Position numbers and translations under genes: made by a program
From: CAZZBK01 sp964652155
Lineage (GTDB): Bacteria; Planctomycetota; Planctomycetia; Pirellulales; PNKZ01
Direction: 5' to 3'
NCBI GenBank assembly: GCA_964652155.1
Contig: CAZZBK010000008.1
Span: 17,520 to 81,519, forward strand
Length of the DNA stretch: 64,000 nt
Part shown: positions 8,420 to 17,328 of the stretch, in pieces
Layout: each line of letters begins with the position of its first letter
Position numbering within the stretch: the stretch's first letter is position 1
The notes under the pieces: model-generated
Told to the model about the DNA's origin: nothing
What the model saw: the letters and a program-made list of their open reading frames with translations, nothing else
Databases searched by the model: none

Positions 8420-8603
8420 GCATTTCGGTTTTAGGATTGGCTCCTAGAGGCATTTTCCGGCTCATGGGTACGTATCTACCGGGAGCGCTCGCTGGTTGTC
8501 AAGCAGGCGAACATCCTCCGCGCAGCCCTATAGGGTCGCAGCGCATCATGTGCTGACTCGAACGAAAGTGGAGGGCTCCTGAACTCAAGGTAGCATTGTC
8601 TTC

Positions 8604-8637
8604 GAGAAAAACCCTGCCGTACGTCACGGCAGCCCCA
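8604..8637 (-). terminator. intrinsic terminator downstream of the BKACE gene
   Basis: CTGCCGT (8614-8620) pairs with ACGGCAG (8626-8632) around a 5-base loop. On the minus strand the hairpin is followed by GGTTTTTC, giving a stem plus U tract about 100 bases after the stop of the gene at 8734-9669. It would end the truB-dehydrogenase-BKACE transcript. Confidence 0.7.
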
Positions 8638-8733
8638 CAAGCACGACAGCCGGGCCGATAAGGTAGCCTCGCTCTGTCGGCAGCGAATCGAGAACGATAC
8701 TGCCGTGTGCGAGCGCGCCGGGATCATCGGCGC

Positions 8734-9669
8734 TCAGAACTTGACGTTCGTGCGGCCTTTGAGCGCGAGCAGACGACGCGTTTCCTCGGGCGTGGCGACG
8801 CCGAGCGACAACTCGTCGAGCAGACGGCGAATCTTTTGCACCTGCTGGGCGTTGCTCGTGGCAAGCTCGCCCTTGCCGATGTACAAATTGTCTTCAAGGC
8901 CGACGCGGACGTTGCCCCCCATGATCGCGCCGGACGTGACGAAATTCGTCTGATGTCGTCCGGCCGCCAAGATCGACCAGACGTAATCGTTGCCAAAGAG
9001 CTTGTCGGCAATCCGCCGCATGTGCAACAGGTTTTCCATGTCGGCACCGATGCCGCCGAAAATGCCAAAGATCGTCTGCACAAACAGCGGCGGCTGGAGC
9101 ACTTTGCGCTCCAGGAAGTGATGCAGCGTGTAGAGGTGCCCGACGTCGTAGCACTCGAACTCGAAGCGCGTGCCGCAGCCGTGACCGAGGCGCTGGATGA
9201 TCTGCTCGATGTCGGCAAACGTGTTGCGGAAGATGTAATTGCGCGTGTTCTCCAAGTAGCGCGGCTCCCAATCGTGCTGCCACTTGGGGTAACGATCGAG
9301 GAGTTGGAAGAGCCCAAAGTTCATCGAGCCCATGTTGAGCGAGCACATCTCGGGCTGGGCCCGCAGGGGTGCCGCAAGTCGTTCGTCGACCGTCATATTG
9401 TGCCCGCCGCCGGTCGTGATGTTGATCACGGCATCGGTCTGGCTCTTGATCTGGCCGAGAAATTTGAAGAACACGTCGGGGTTGGGAGTCGGGCAGCCGG
9501 TCGCTTCGTCCCGGGCGTGCAGGTGCAGAATCGACGCGCCGGCCTGGGCCGCCTCGACCGCACTCTTCGCAATCTGCTCGGGCGTGATCGGCAAGTGCGG
9601 CGACATCGTGGGCGTGTGAATGGCACCCGTCACGGCGCAGGTAATAATCACATTGCGAGTGGTGGCCAC
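8734..9669 (-). CDS. 3-keto-acid cleavage enzyme (BKACE, DUF849 family)
   Basis: A 311-residue TIM-barrel protein of the BKACE family, zinc enzymes that condense a beta-keto acid with acetyl-CoA to give acetoacetate and a new CoA ester. The zinc-binding HLHARD (His49, His51) and the segments TTGGG and SLNMGSMNFG are family features. The start is a GTG at 9669, chosen because AAGGAG lies 6 bases upstream and homologues begin just here; no ATG fits. It follows the hydroxyacyl-CoA/carnitine-type dehydrogenase by 25 bases, so a beta-hydroxy acid could be oxidised by one and cleaved by the other. Dehydrocarnitine is one known BKACE substrate, but the group is broad and specificity cannot be read here. 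Confidence 0.9.
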   Translation of the reverse strand: MATTRNVIITCAVTGAIHTPTMSPHLPITPEQIAKSAVEAAQAGASILHLHARDEATGCPTPNPDVFFKFLGQIKSQTDAVINITTGGGHNMTVDERLAAPLRAQPEMCSLNMGSMNFGLFQLLDRYPKWQHDWEPRYLENTRNYIFRNTFADIEQIIQRLGHGCGTRFEFECYDVGHLYTLHHFLERKVLQPPLFVQTIFGIFGGIGADMENLLHMRRIADKLFGNDYVWSILAAGRHQTNFVTSGAIMGGNVRVGLEDNLYIGKGELATSNAQQVQKIRRLLDELSLGVATPEETRRLLALKGRTNVKF

Positions 9670-9694
9670 ACAAAGCTCCTTGCTGGACGAGGCG

Positions 9695-10660
9695 TTAGGC
9701 GGGCGAGGTCGATGGTCGAGCGTGAAACAGTTTGAGCAGCGCCAAGTAACGCTGATCGCGCTCGGTGAGTGCGGCGTTGGCCTGCTCGGCCGGGTAGTCG
9801 TAAAAACCGTGGCCGGTCTTGAAGCCGTAATGCCCTTGCGACACGATCTGCTCAACGACCGTGGGGATCTCCGTGTCGCTGCGAATCTCAGGGCACAAAT
9901 TGCGATAGACGGCCGCCTGAATGTCGAGCCCGCCAAAGTCATGAATCCGCAGAGGGCCAAGCGCCGCGAGGCGAAAACCCATGCTGCCCCGAATGGCCGC
10001 GTCGATATCTTCGACCGACGCCACTCCTTGATCGAGCAGGCTCCACACCTCGCGCATCACGGCCACCTGCACCCGATTGACAAGAAAGCCGGGCAACTCG
10101 CGGCGAATCACGATCGCCAACTTGCCAATGCGACGATGCACAGCGAGCGTCGCCTGAGTGACCGCCTCGCTGGTCGCGGGGGAAGGGACAATTTCGACCG
10201 TTGGCACAATGTGCGGCGGGTTGAACCAGTGCGTGACGAGCGCTCGCTCAGGATGACGCAACCGCGCGCCGCTTTGCGAGATCGGGAAACTGGACGAGTT
10301 GCTGGCCAGGATGGTATCCGCTGCGGCGCATGATTCGATTTCCGCAAACAACGCCTGCTTGGCTGAGAGGTCTTCACGCACCGCCTCGACGACGAGTTGC
10401 ACTCCCTGGCAGGCCGCGGCGAGCGTGTCATGCACATGCAACCGCGACAACAGCGGTTCGACCTCGTGTGCCTTGAGCAGATCGAACCGCACGAAGTCGT
10501 CGAGGTTGTTTCGCACTCGATCGACGACCGAGGCGCGAGCCGCCGCAACATCGTCGTACAAGTGGCACTCGATCCCGCCCGCCGCAAAGGCCTGCGCGAT
10601 GCCGTGTCCCATCGTGCCCAACCCGAGCACGGCAATCGATTGAATGGCGGTTTCGCTCAT
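9695..10660 (-). CDS. 3-hydroxyacyl-CoA / L-carnitine-type dehydrogenase
   Basis: A 321-residue NAD-dependent dehydrogenase with an N-terminal Rossmann domain (GLGTMG, residues 13-18) and a C-terminal helical 3-hydroxyacyl-CoA dehydrogenase domain. HWFNPPHIVPTVEIV carries the catalytic histidine; EVWSLLDQGVASVEDID is the start of the C-terminal domain. This combination is seen in 3-hydroxybutyryl-CoA dehydrogenases and in L-carnitine and L-gulonate 3-dehydrogenases. The ATG at 10660 is used (a GTG lies directly before it). The adjacent BKACE gene, 25 bases downstream, favours a role in oxidising a beta-hydroxy acid such as carnitine to its beta-keto form, rather than in fatty-acid oxidation: no thiolase or crotonase is nearby. 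Confidence 0.88.
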   Translation of the reverse strand: MSETAIQSIAVLGLGTMGHGIAQAFAAGGIECHLYDDVAAARASVVDRVRNNLDDFVRFDLLKAHEVEPLLSRLHVHDTLAAACQGVQLVVEAVREDLSAKQALFAEIESCAAADTILASNSSSFPISQSGARLRHPERALVTHWFNPPHIVPTVEIVPSPATSEAVTQATLAVHRRIGKLAIVIRRELPGFLVNRVQVAVMREVWSLLDQGVASVEDIDAAIRGSMGFRLAALGPLRIHDFGGLDIQAAVYRNLCPEIRSDTEIPTVVEQIVSQGHYGFKTGHGFYDYPAEQANAALTERDQRYLALLKLFHARPSTSPA

Positions 10661-10762
10661 CACAGATCATCTCATGAGTGACATGATAATTGGCCAAGTA
10701 ACCAATCGAGGATGCATATATTGGCACGTGATGTTAGGGCTGTCCAGCGAATCGCGATCGAC

Positions 10763-11689
10763 TCAGGGGGGAGCGTCGGTGGTTCTGAGCGATTCATGAC
10801 GGTCGCGGTTGACGAGACCCGAGGGAATGAAATTATTCGCCAGGCGATACACGCTGCCGTCGCGGCGCAGCACTGCGGCCAACGCGCCGGTCGGTTCCAG
10901 ACAGGCGACCTCGTCGGCGTCGAGGTCACTGCGGCACGGGATCGGCCGGCCATGCGAGACCCGTTCGCGCTCGTCGGGCGTGAGCGTGAAGCACGGCAAC
11001 GCCTCGACGGCCCGCGCGAGAGGCAGTATCCACGTGGGGAGCAAGTCGGGGGTGACTTGCTCCCAAGGACAGGCCGAGTCGAGCGTGAACGAGCCCACGG
11101 CGGTCCGCTCGAGCGCCGACATCACCGCGCCGCTCCCCACGGATTCGGCCAAGTCGCGGCCCAACGCCCGAATGTAGGTCCCGCCGCTGCACGCGACATC
11201 GAGCGTCATGCTCGGGTAGTCGTACTCGACGATGTCGAGGCGGTAGATGCTCACGGGCCGCTCGGTGATCTCGACCGTGCGCCCGCGGCGGGCGAGTTTA
11301 TAGGCCCGCTTGCCGTTGAGCTTGACGGCTGAAAAAGCAGACGGCCGCTGCATGAGCTCGCCGGTGAAGCGTGCCGCGGCAGCGACCAACTCGGCCCGCG
11401 ATGGAATGGCCGCGTGCTCGAGCAGCGTGACTTCTGTCTCCAGGTCTTCGCTGGGGCTGGTCCGGCCGAGCAGGAACGTGCCGCGATAACGCTTAGGGAG
11501 CCGCTGCACGTAGTCGATCGCGCGCGTGGCGAGGCCGACGGCGATGACAAGCACGCCGCTGGCGAGTGGGTCGAGAGTGCCCGCGTGGCCGACGCGAGTT
11601 TGTCCCAAGGCGGTCACGACCTGATCGACGACCCCCCGCGACGATACGCCCGAGGGCTTCGCGATGTTGAACAAGCCGTGGAGTGCCAT
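10763..11689 (-). CDS. truB: tRNA pseudouridine(55) synthase TruB
   Basis: A 308-residue pseudouridine synthase that makes pseudouridine 55 in the T loop of tRNAs. The N-terminal GLFNIAKPSGVSS and the catalytic motif GHAGTLDPLASGVL, with catalytic Asp40, are diagnostic; KRYRGTFLLGRTSPSED follows as expected, and a short PUA-like C-terminus is present. The ATG at 11689 has GAGAG just upstream. In many bacteria truB follows rbfA or infB and precedes rpsO; here it lies instead downstream of an MmgE/PrpD gene with a 15-base gap, so it has been moved out of its usual translation operon and may be driven from the PrpD transcript. Confidence 0.95.
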   Translation of the reverse strand: MALHGLFNIAKPSGVSSRGVVDQVVTALGQTRVGHAGTLDPLASGVLVIAVGLATRAIDYVQRLPKRYRGTFLLGRTSPSEDLETEVTLLEHAAIPSRAELVAAAARFTGELMQRPSAFSAVKLNGKRAYKLARRGRTVEITERPVSIYRLDIVEYDYPSMTLDVACSGGTYIRALGRDLAESVGSGAVMSALERTAVGSFTLDSACPWEQVTPDLLPTWILPLARAVEALPCFTLTPDERERVSHGRPIPCRSDLDADEVACLEPTGALAAVLRRDGSVYRLANNFIPSGLVNRDRHESLRTTDAPP

Positions 11690-11704
11690 CAACGCTCTCG
11701 ATTG

Positions 11705-13231
11705 CTACGGTTCGTCGTTCAGGCCACGGATGGCAAAGTCGTAGAGCGAGGCGATCTCGGCGGCCGATTTGTGGCCCAAGTTCGTAAAGCGGCGGTACAG
11801 CGTGTCGGGATCGTCGACGCCGAGCGCGGCAAGCTGCCGGAACTTGAACGCGAGCAGGTCGTCGAGGTGGCCGCTCGTGTTGCGGGCGTGCCCCTCGGGG
11901 TACATCACCAAGCCGCTCTCGAGAAAGCCGAGCCGTTCGTGCTCGATCTCGATCGAGGTGGGGATGCCGTCGGGATATTTCAGGTCGTAGTCGTGGCCGC
12001 CGTGGCGAAACTCGATCCGTTCCATCAGCCGGCGCGTCACGGGGTGCATGAGCGCCGCGTCATCGTAGTCGGCGGGGAGCAGCATCAGGTCGCGCCAGTT
12101 GGAGTGCCGCTGTTCGAGCGCTTTGCGCAATAGCGTGGCGATGATGTAGACCATCGAGTGGTCGGCGCTCTGCCGCGTGCGTGGGTCGCGTTTGTGTGGG
12201 TCGCCAATGATATGAAAGGCGGGCTCGTAGATGGCGATGCGAACACAGCGAATCGCCGACTCGTTCTGGAGCACGTCCGGGTATTGCGCGAGCAGGTCGA
12301 TCAGCCCTTGAATGGCCCCGGCCGACTGATGCTCGTACAGGCCGATCTTGAAGTGCATGCCCATCACAGTGAAGTCGTCGCCGGAGCGCGACAGCACCAA
12401 CTCGAAGGGGCTTTGTCCGCGGCGCTCGGGTTTGCCGAACAGGCAGAAGATCGCCTCGGGGTTGCGAAAGATGTCGGCCGGTCCCACGAACCCGCGCATG
12501 GCCCGTTTCATGCTCAGTACGGCAACCTCGGCGCTCAGAGCGGCCGACGCCCCTTTCGAGTCGCTGAGCTGATGGCCGTGACGAATGGCGCGGAAGGGAA
12601 TGTAGTGCGCGACGACAAGGCCCACGGCTGACTCGATCTGATCGACAGTCGCGCCGAGCATGGCCCCATACGTGACGGCCGAGGCGATGGCTCCATGCAC
12701 GACATGGTCGATCTTGTAATCTTTGAGCGCAAACACCTCGGCGAGCCGGCCGCGAATTTCGTCAAGCAGGATCATGCCGCGGAGGGTTTGTCGACCATCG
12801 AGGCCGGCGAGCTGCGCCGCCGCGATGGCGACGGGATAAAAATCGTTGTGACCGAATTCGCCCCGGGTGTGGCCCCTGGAGGGGTTGTAGCCAAAGTTCG
12901 TGCCATTGGCATCCCACTCGCGAACGGCCGACGAGTTGGCGGCGACCGCCTTCTCGCTCGGCACATTGACCCGCGAACCAAAGCAGGGGACGCCGCGCTG
13001 CGCGCCATGCACGCGGTAGTCGAGCGCCTCGCGGCGCAGGACGCGCGGCGCGTTGGTGTCGCAGGCCAAAGCCGAGACCCCGCAGGCCACGCTGTCTACA
13101 TGGAATCGCTCAACCTGCGCGAACACGCGTTCGCCAGGCGAGAGCGTCGTGTCGCTCAAAAAGTCGAGCGCGTACTGGGCCAAAGAGCGCGCTTGGTTCG
13201 AGTCGGCGGAGAGGATCACTTGTTCCGACAT
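11705..13231 (-). CDS. MmgE/PrpD family protein (2-methylcitrate dehydratase-like)
   Basis: A 508-residue protein of the MmgE/PrpD fold, which includes 2-methylcitrate dehydratase, cis-aconitate decarboxylase and iminodisuccinate epimerase. Recognisable segments are the N-terminal LSPGERVFAQVERFHVDSVACGVS, the central VHGAIASAVTYGAMLGATVDQIESAVG and SDSKGASAAL, and FKIGLYEHQSAGAIQGLIDL. I use the ATG at 13231 (AGGA about 10 bases upstream); a TTG at 13276 would overlap the intergenic space after the peroxidase gene. No methylcitrate synthase or isocitrate lyase is near, so a propionate role is not supported by context. The family has broad chemistry and the substrate is open. Confidence 0.85.
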   Translation of the reverse strand: MSEQVILSADSNQARSLAQYALDFLSDTTLSPGERVFAQVERFHVDSVACGVSALACDTNAPRVLRREALDYRVHGAQRGVPCFGSRVNVPSEKAVAANSSAVREWDANGTNFGYNPSRGHTRGEFGHNDFYPVAIAAAQLAGLDGRQTLRGMILLDEIRGRLAEVFALKDYKIDHVVHGAIASAVTYGAMLGATVDQIESAVGLVVAHYIPFRAIRHGHQLSDSKGASAALSAEVAVLSMKRAMRGFVGPADIFRNPEAIFCLFGKPERRGQSPFELVLSRSGDDFTVMGMHFKIGLYEHQSAGAIQGLIDLLAQYPDVLQNESAIRCVRIAIYEPAFHIIGDPHKRDPRTRQSADHSMVYIIATLLRKALEQRHSNWRDLMLLPADYDDAALMHPVTRRLMERIEFRHGGHDYDLKYPDGIPTSIEIEHERLGFLESGLVMYPEGHARNTSGHLDDLLAFKFRQLAALGVDDPDTLYRRFTNLGHKSAAEIASLYDFAIRGLNDEP

Positions 13232-13279
13232 CGGATCACCATCCTGGTCAGCCGTGCGAACCCATGAATCGGTCAAGTC

Positions 13280-14665
13280 TTACTGGGGCAAGCGCCCCTT
13301 CTCGACCTTGGGGAACTCGCCGGTGCAGGCCTTCATGAACTCGACCAGGTCTTTTTTGTCTTGATCGTTGAGTTCGAGCTTCTTGAGCTTTTCGTCGAGG
13401 GTCGGGTTCGGATGCCCTCCCTTGGCGTAGAACTCGACGACCTCTTCGAGCGTCTTCTGCGAGCCGTCGTGCATGTAGGGGGCCGACAGGGCGACGTTGC
13501 GGATCGTGGGGGTCTTGAACGCGCCCTTTTCCTTTTCGACCTTGGTCACCTCGAAGCGGCCGAGGTCGGGCTTCTCGGCTTGCATGCCGACGCCGATATT
13601 GTGATACAGCTCGTCGGCCAAGTTGGGCCCGACGTGGCAGGCCGTGCAGTTCCCCTTGTTGCTGAAGAAAATCTCGCGGCCGCGCTTGGCCGATTCCGAC
13701 ATCGGATGCTTGTCGACACCGTCCTTGGCCGCAAGGTAGACCTTGTACAGGTCGGGATCGTCCTTCTTGAGCTCCTCGGGGTCCATGCCCGCAAAGCCGC
13801 GGAACTGCTCGTTGTAATCGAACGGCGACGCCGAGGTGACTATAGCCCGCTCGAACGTGGCGATCGCCTTGCCGACCTCGTCGATGGTCAACTTGCCAAA
13901 GATCTTCTCAAATTGCCGCTTGTAACCTTCGATTCCCTCAAGGGTCTTCACGGCGTTCTCGTGCGTGTTGGCCATTTCGATCGGATTGGCGATCGGGCCC
14001 ACGGCCTGGGCTTCGAGCGACGCGGCGCGGCCATCCCAGAATTGCTTGTCGCTCAGAATGCGATTGTAAGCGACCGGTGAGTTACGCCCCCCTTGCTGGC
14101 CAGCCACGCCAATGCCGAACTGCGTGTGGGCAGCGTAACCCTCGTCAGGACTGTGACAGCTTGCGCAGCTAATCGTGCCGTCCTTCGACAGTCGACCGTC
14201 GAAATACAGTTGTCGCCCGAGTTCGATCTTGGCGCGGGTCAGTGGATTCTCCTTAACCCCTTTCACCTGCCCCGCCCCGGTGCTCAGGCCGAGCGGCAAC
14301 TCGATATCGAGTGGCTCGTGGTTCTTGGGGTCAGCGAGCCACGCCTGGACTTGCTCGACCGTGACCGGACCCGAGCCGGGGATGCCGGCGGTCAACTCGG
14401 GGGAGCCGAGCAGGGTCTTGCTGGACTGGGCGGGGGCGGCTGGCGCGGCGGGGGCGGGAACGGCGGCAGGAGTCGCGTCGGCCTTGGGCTCAGCTTTCGG
14501 CGGCGGAGCCGCTGGCTTGGGGGAGGCGTCGACCGGCTTGGTTTCAACTTTCGTTTCAACCTTGGGCTCGCTCTTGGCTTTGGGAGGGGTGCTTGGCTGC
14601 AAGCAGCCCGTCCAACTGACAGCCAACAGACACAAGCCGATTCCGTAAATACGCCCGATACGCAT
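13280..14665 (-). CDS. diheme cytochrome c peroxidase-type lipoprotein
   Basis: A 461-residue periplasmic protein with two covalent heme motifs, CASCH (167-171) and CTACH (340-344), in the bacterial cytochrome c peroxidase/MauG layout. The N-terminus ends in a lipobox-like VSWTGC with Cys21, so it should be lipid-anchored. A long Lys/Pro/Ala-rich linker (about residues 25-80) spaces the catalytic part from the membrane. Residues ERAIVTSASPFD and KTPTIRNVALSAPYMHDG are typical of the family. AAGGGA lies 7 bases before the ATG. It reduces hydrogen peroxide with cytochrome electrons or oxidises another periplasmic partner; the thiol peroxidase gene nearby makes peroxide defence plausible. Confidence 0.92.
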   Translation of the reverse strand: MRIGRIYGIGLCLLAVSWTGCLQPSTPPKAKSEPKVETKVETKPVDASPKPAAPPPKAEPKADATPAAVPAPAAPAAPAQSSKTLLGSPELTAGIPGSGPVTVEQVQAWLADPKNHEPLDIELPLGLSTGAGQVKGVKENPLTRAKIELGRQLYFDGRLSKDGTISCASCHSPDEGYAAHTQFGIGVAGQQGGRNSPVAYNRILSDKQFWDGRAASLEAQAVGPIANPIEMANTHENAVKTLEGIEGYKRQFEKIFGKLTIDEVGKAIATFERAIVTSASPFDYNEQFRGFAGMDPEELKKDDPDLYKVYLAAKDGVDKHPMSESAKRGREIFFSNKGNCTACHVGPNLADELYHNIGVGMQAEKPDLGRFEVTKVEKEKGAFKTPTIRNVALSAPYMHDGSQKTLEEVVEFYAKGGHPNPTLDEKLKKLELNDQDKKDLVEFMKACTGEFPKVEKGRLPQ

Positions 14666-14734
14666 GAATGATCCCTTTGCTAACTCGTGAAACCGAATCG
14701 ATCCATCCTTCGCCGAAAAAAACACGCCCTGCGG

Positions 14735-15418
14735 TTACTCGTCGTGCAGAAAGTTGAACAACTGCCAGCCGACGATGCCACCCAATATCGGTGAGACGAT
14801 GAACAACCAGACGATTTGCAGCGACGCGCCCCCCTGCATCAGGGCGGGTCCCAAGCTACGGGCCGGGTTGAGCGACGAGTCGCCGAGCGGCGCGCCGACC
14901 AAGTGCGCGATGAACAAAAAACCGCCGATCGCGTAACCCTCGAAACCGGCCGGTGCCCCTTTGCGCGTGACGGTAAAAATCGTCAACAAGAACAGGGCCG
15001 TCATGATGAGTTCCCAACCGAACAGCGCGTAGGTCTCCATTTCGCGCGGGTTACCGTTAGCGCCAAGGCCATGCTCTTTCAGGCTGTAACCCGGTATGCC
15101 GTTGAGCAACATCAGCAGCACGGCACTCGCGGCTACCGCGCCCAAGCATTGCGCCACGATATACGGAACAATGTCACTCTTGGGCAACCGACCGCTCAAG
15201 CCCATCGGGATCGTGACGGCCGGATTCAGGTGACAGCCCGAGACCGGCCCGATCGTCCAGACCAGCGTCATGAGTGTAAAGCCAAACGCCATCGAGATGC
15301 CGAGCCAACCGTTGTTGCCGTAGGCCTCGCTGAACGGGCCCCCTTGCAGCGTGGCGACCGCGGTCCCCACGAACACTAACGTGAACGTGCCAATGAATTC
15401 CGCCAGATATTTACGCAT
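14735..15418 (-). CDS. aquaporin (MIP family, AqpZ-like)
   Basis: A 227-residue inner-membrane channel with six hydrophobic helices and both NPA boxes: HLNPAVT (NPA at 65-67) and LNPARS (184-186). The aromatic/arginine filter region (Arg after the second NPA) suits a water channel more than a glycerol facilitator, which would show an Asp after the second NPA box. The ATG at 15418 is chosen; a GTG at 15427 is also possible but leaves only 3 bases after GGAG. The thiol peroxidase gene is upstream on the same strand. Some aquaporins also pass hydrogen peroxide, which would fit the peroxidases on either side, but that is inference. Confidence 0.93.
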   Translation of the reverse strand: MRKYLAEFIGTFTLVFVGTAVATLQGGPFSEAYGNNGWLGISMAFGFTLMTLVWTIGPVSGCHLNPAVTIPMGLSGRLPKSDIVPYIVAQCLGAVAASAVLLMLLNGIPGYSLKEHGLGANGNPREMETYALFGWELIMTALFLLTIFTVTRKGAPAGFEGYAIGGFLFIAHLVGAPLGDSSLNPARSLGPALMQGGASLQIVWLFIVSPILGGIVGWQLFNFLHDE

Positions 15419-15474
15419 GATCGCCACAGTCTCCGCGCGAGGTTGAGAGAACGTTGTTCCGTGAGTGCCGCGGG

Positions 15475-15993
15475 TTACAGCACCTTGTTCAAAGCCGCCA
15501 GCGCGGCGTCGTAGTTCGGTTCCTGAGCCACTTCCTTGACCAGTTCGCCATACACCACGGTGCCGCTCTTGTCGAGCACATAGATCGCCCGGGCCAACAG
15601 TTGCAGTTCCTCGATGAGCAAGCCCCAGCTCTTACCGAAATTCTTGTCAAAGTAATCGCTGGCCGAGACGAGGTTCTTGATATTCTCGGCACCGCAAAAA
15701 CGGTTCATGGCAAACGGCAGGTCGAGGCTCACGGTCAGCGCGTTGACTTTGTCGCCCTGCGCGCCAAGCGCCTCGTTGAACTTGCGGGTCTGAATCTGAC
15801 ACACCGGCGTATCGAGCGAGGGGACCACGCTGATGACGGTGGCCTTCCCCTTGATCGTGTCGAGGGTGATTTCCTTGAGCCCCCCTTCGAACTTGTGCAG
15901 CCGGAAGGCCGGAGCACTCTTGCCCACCTCGACGGCATTGCCCGCCAACGTCATCGGGTTGCCCTTGAACGTAACCGCGCCGGCGCGAGACAT
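15475..15993 (-). CDS. tpx: thiol peroxidase (2-Cys, atypical)
   Basis: A 172-residue thioredoxin-dependent peroxidase of the Tpx family. The peroxidatic Cys65 is in SLDTPVC and the resolving Cys100 in NRFC, with the flanking TRKFNEAL and AENIKNLVSASDY as in characterised Tpx proteins. It reduces hydrogen peroxide and alkyl hydroperoxides. AAGGAG lies 7 bases before the ATG at 15993, which fixes the start; a much longer in-frame reading upstream is only the antisense of the following plus-strand dehydrogenase gene. It is divergent from that gene. The diheme peroxidase and aquaporin follow downstream, a possible oxidative-stress cluster. Confidence 0.96.
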   Translation of the reverse strand: MSRAGAVTFKGNPMTLAGNAVEVGKSAPAFRLHKFEGGLKEITLDTIKGKATVISVVPSLDTPVCQIQTRKFNEALGAQGDKVNALTVSLDLPFAMNRFCGAENIKNLVSASDYFDKNFGKSWGLLIEELQLLARAIYVLDKSGTVVYGELVKEVAQEPNYDAALAALNKVL

Positions 15994-16170
15994 ATGAAAA
16001 CTCCTTGGATAGGCGGCTTCGAGCGAAAGTCTGCGCGGCACAGGGTGATCGTGACCGCACAGGGCCCTTAGTATCCCCGTTTCTCGCGCGGGTTCAATCC
16101 CCTTGCTCCACGCCGCAGGCCGCTTTATGGTAGCGTGCTCAAGTCGACCTACACCTGGGAGATCGCAATC

Positions 16171-17136
16171 GTGTTGGCTGGACAAATCTACGAACGCTGC
16201 CGCATCAAGCTCGTCGACGCCCCCGAACCACGACTGAACCCAAGCACCCCCGGGCAGATCATTTTTCAACCCGAACTCGGCTGCCTGTGCGGGTCGGACC
16301 TGCTGTACTTCGAGGCCGATTACCCCGAATATCCGGTCGAGCTTGGCCACTCGCTGCACGAACTCATCGGCACGGTGCTCGACACGAACGGGTCGCGCTT
16401 CAAGCCGGGAGACCGCGTGCTCTGCGTGCCGGTCAATCAGGTCGGACTCATGGAGCGGTTCGCCGTAAGCGAACAACGGGCCATTCCACTGGTGGCGCTC
16501 CCGAACGAGGCCGAGGCACTCATGGCTCAGCCGCTGGGAACGGTCATTTACGCGCTGCGCAAGTTGCCCAACCTCATTGATCTCAATGTGGTGGTCGTCG
16601 GGCAGGGACCGATCGGTCAACTGTTCAACATGGCGCTCAGTAATTTGGGCGCTCGGCAGGTCATCGGTCTCGACAAGCTCGACTCGCGGCTGCAAAAGAG
16701 TCCGCTTTGCGGCGCGACCGCGACGGTCAACGTTGACCAGACGGACCCCATCGAGGAAATCCGTCGCCTGACCGACGGACGCATGGCCGACTTGGTCATC
16801 GAGGCGGTGGGGCACCGTGACCAGGCGCTCAATCTGTGCATCCGTTTGGCGCGTCGCGGCGGCACGTTGCTCTACTTTGGCGTGCCGACCGCCCGGCTCG
16901 ACGATGTCCACTGGCGCGAAGCGATGGTCCGCAACCTCTCGATCCAGACCAGCATCAATCCCGATTTCGCCGTGGATTTTCCGCTCGCCATGCGCTGGAT
17001 CAACGAGCGTCGCGTCGATGTCTCGCCGATCGTCACGCATCGTTTTCCGTTGCGGGACATACAGGCCGCGTTCGATGTGTTCTTCGAGCGACGCGAGGGT
17101 GCCTTGAAGGTGCTCATCGACTTCCCGGCTCGCTAG
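16171..17136 (+). CDS. zinc-type alcohol/polyol dehydrogenase lacking the structural-zinc loop
   Basis: A 321-residue medium-chain dehydrogenase with a GroES-like N-terminal domain and a Rossmann domain (GQGPIGQL). The first catalytic zinc ligand is present in LCGSD, but the usual GHExxG motif reads GHSLHELIG, and the four-cysteine structural-zinc loop is absent; the region around residue 90 reads VPVNQVGLMERF instead. The C-terminal MRWINERRVDVSPIVTHRFPL is typical of sorbitol/threonine dehydrogenase relatives. I use the GTG at 16171 with GGGAG 9 bases upstream; a GTG at 16135 is less likely. Neighbours do not define a pathway. Substrate is probably a polyol or sugar acid. Confidence 0.83.
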   Translation: MLAGQIYERCRIKLVDAPEPRLNPSTPGQIIFQPELGCLCGSDLLYFEADYPEYPVELGHSLHELIGTVLDTNGSRFKPGDRVLCVPVNQVGLMERFAVSEQRAIPLVALPNEAEALMAQPLGTVIYALRKLPNLIDLNVVVVGQGPIGQLFNMALSNLGARQVIGLDKLDSRLQKSPLCGATATVNVDQTDPIEEIRRLTDGRMADLVIEAVGHRDQALNLCIRLARRGGTLLYFGVPTARLDDVHWREAMVRNLSIQTSINPDFAVDFPLAMRWINERRVDVSPIVTHRFPLRDIQAAFDVFFERREGALKVLIDFPAR

Positions 17137-17328
17137 CCATTCTGGCCTGACGACTGCGGCGGACGCCCAGCGGCCATTTTGCTCAGGCAAAGTCAAGGTT
17201 TTGATTAACCAAAACCATTTCTCTGCCGATACCTAGATTATCCCTCCAAAGGAGTGCTGTGCTCATTCGGCACACTCACCCCCTTGGGACCGGTTTACGA
17301 GACCCCCATGGGGTACAGGACGGCGGCG

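Larger units (their letters stand above)
8304..8733. other. 430-bp gene-free gap with two hairpin structures
   Basis: I see no convincing gene: short open frames on both strands lack ribosome sites and any recognisable motif. The gap holds the 5' leader of the amidohydrolase gene on its left, an imperfect 22-bp inverted repeat at 8365-8419, and a probable terminator at 8604-8637 for the BKACE gene on its right. The rest (8420-8603 and 8638-8733) shows nothing I can name. Confidence 0.6.

Noticed and set aside
8707..9666. Long plus-strand open frame opposite the BKACE gene
   Set aside because: The minus-strand product is a clear BKACE protein; the plus frame has no motif or start signal.
16085..16115. 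GGGTTCAATCCCC resembling a tRNA T arm
   Set aside because: No acceptor, D or anticodon arms can be folded around it; it is leader sequence between tpx and the dehydrogenase.
15994..17196. Long minus-strand open frame that continues upstream of tpx
   Set aside because: It is the antisense of the plus-strand dehydrogenase gene. The tpx start at 15993 has an ideal AAGGAG site and the extra sequence matches nothing.
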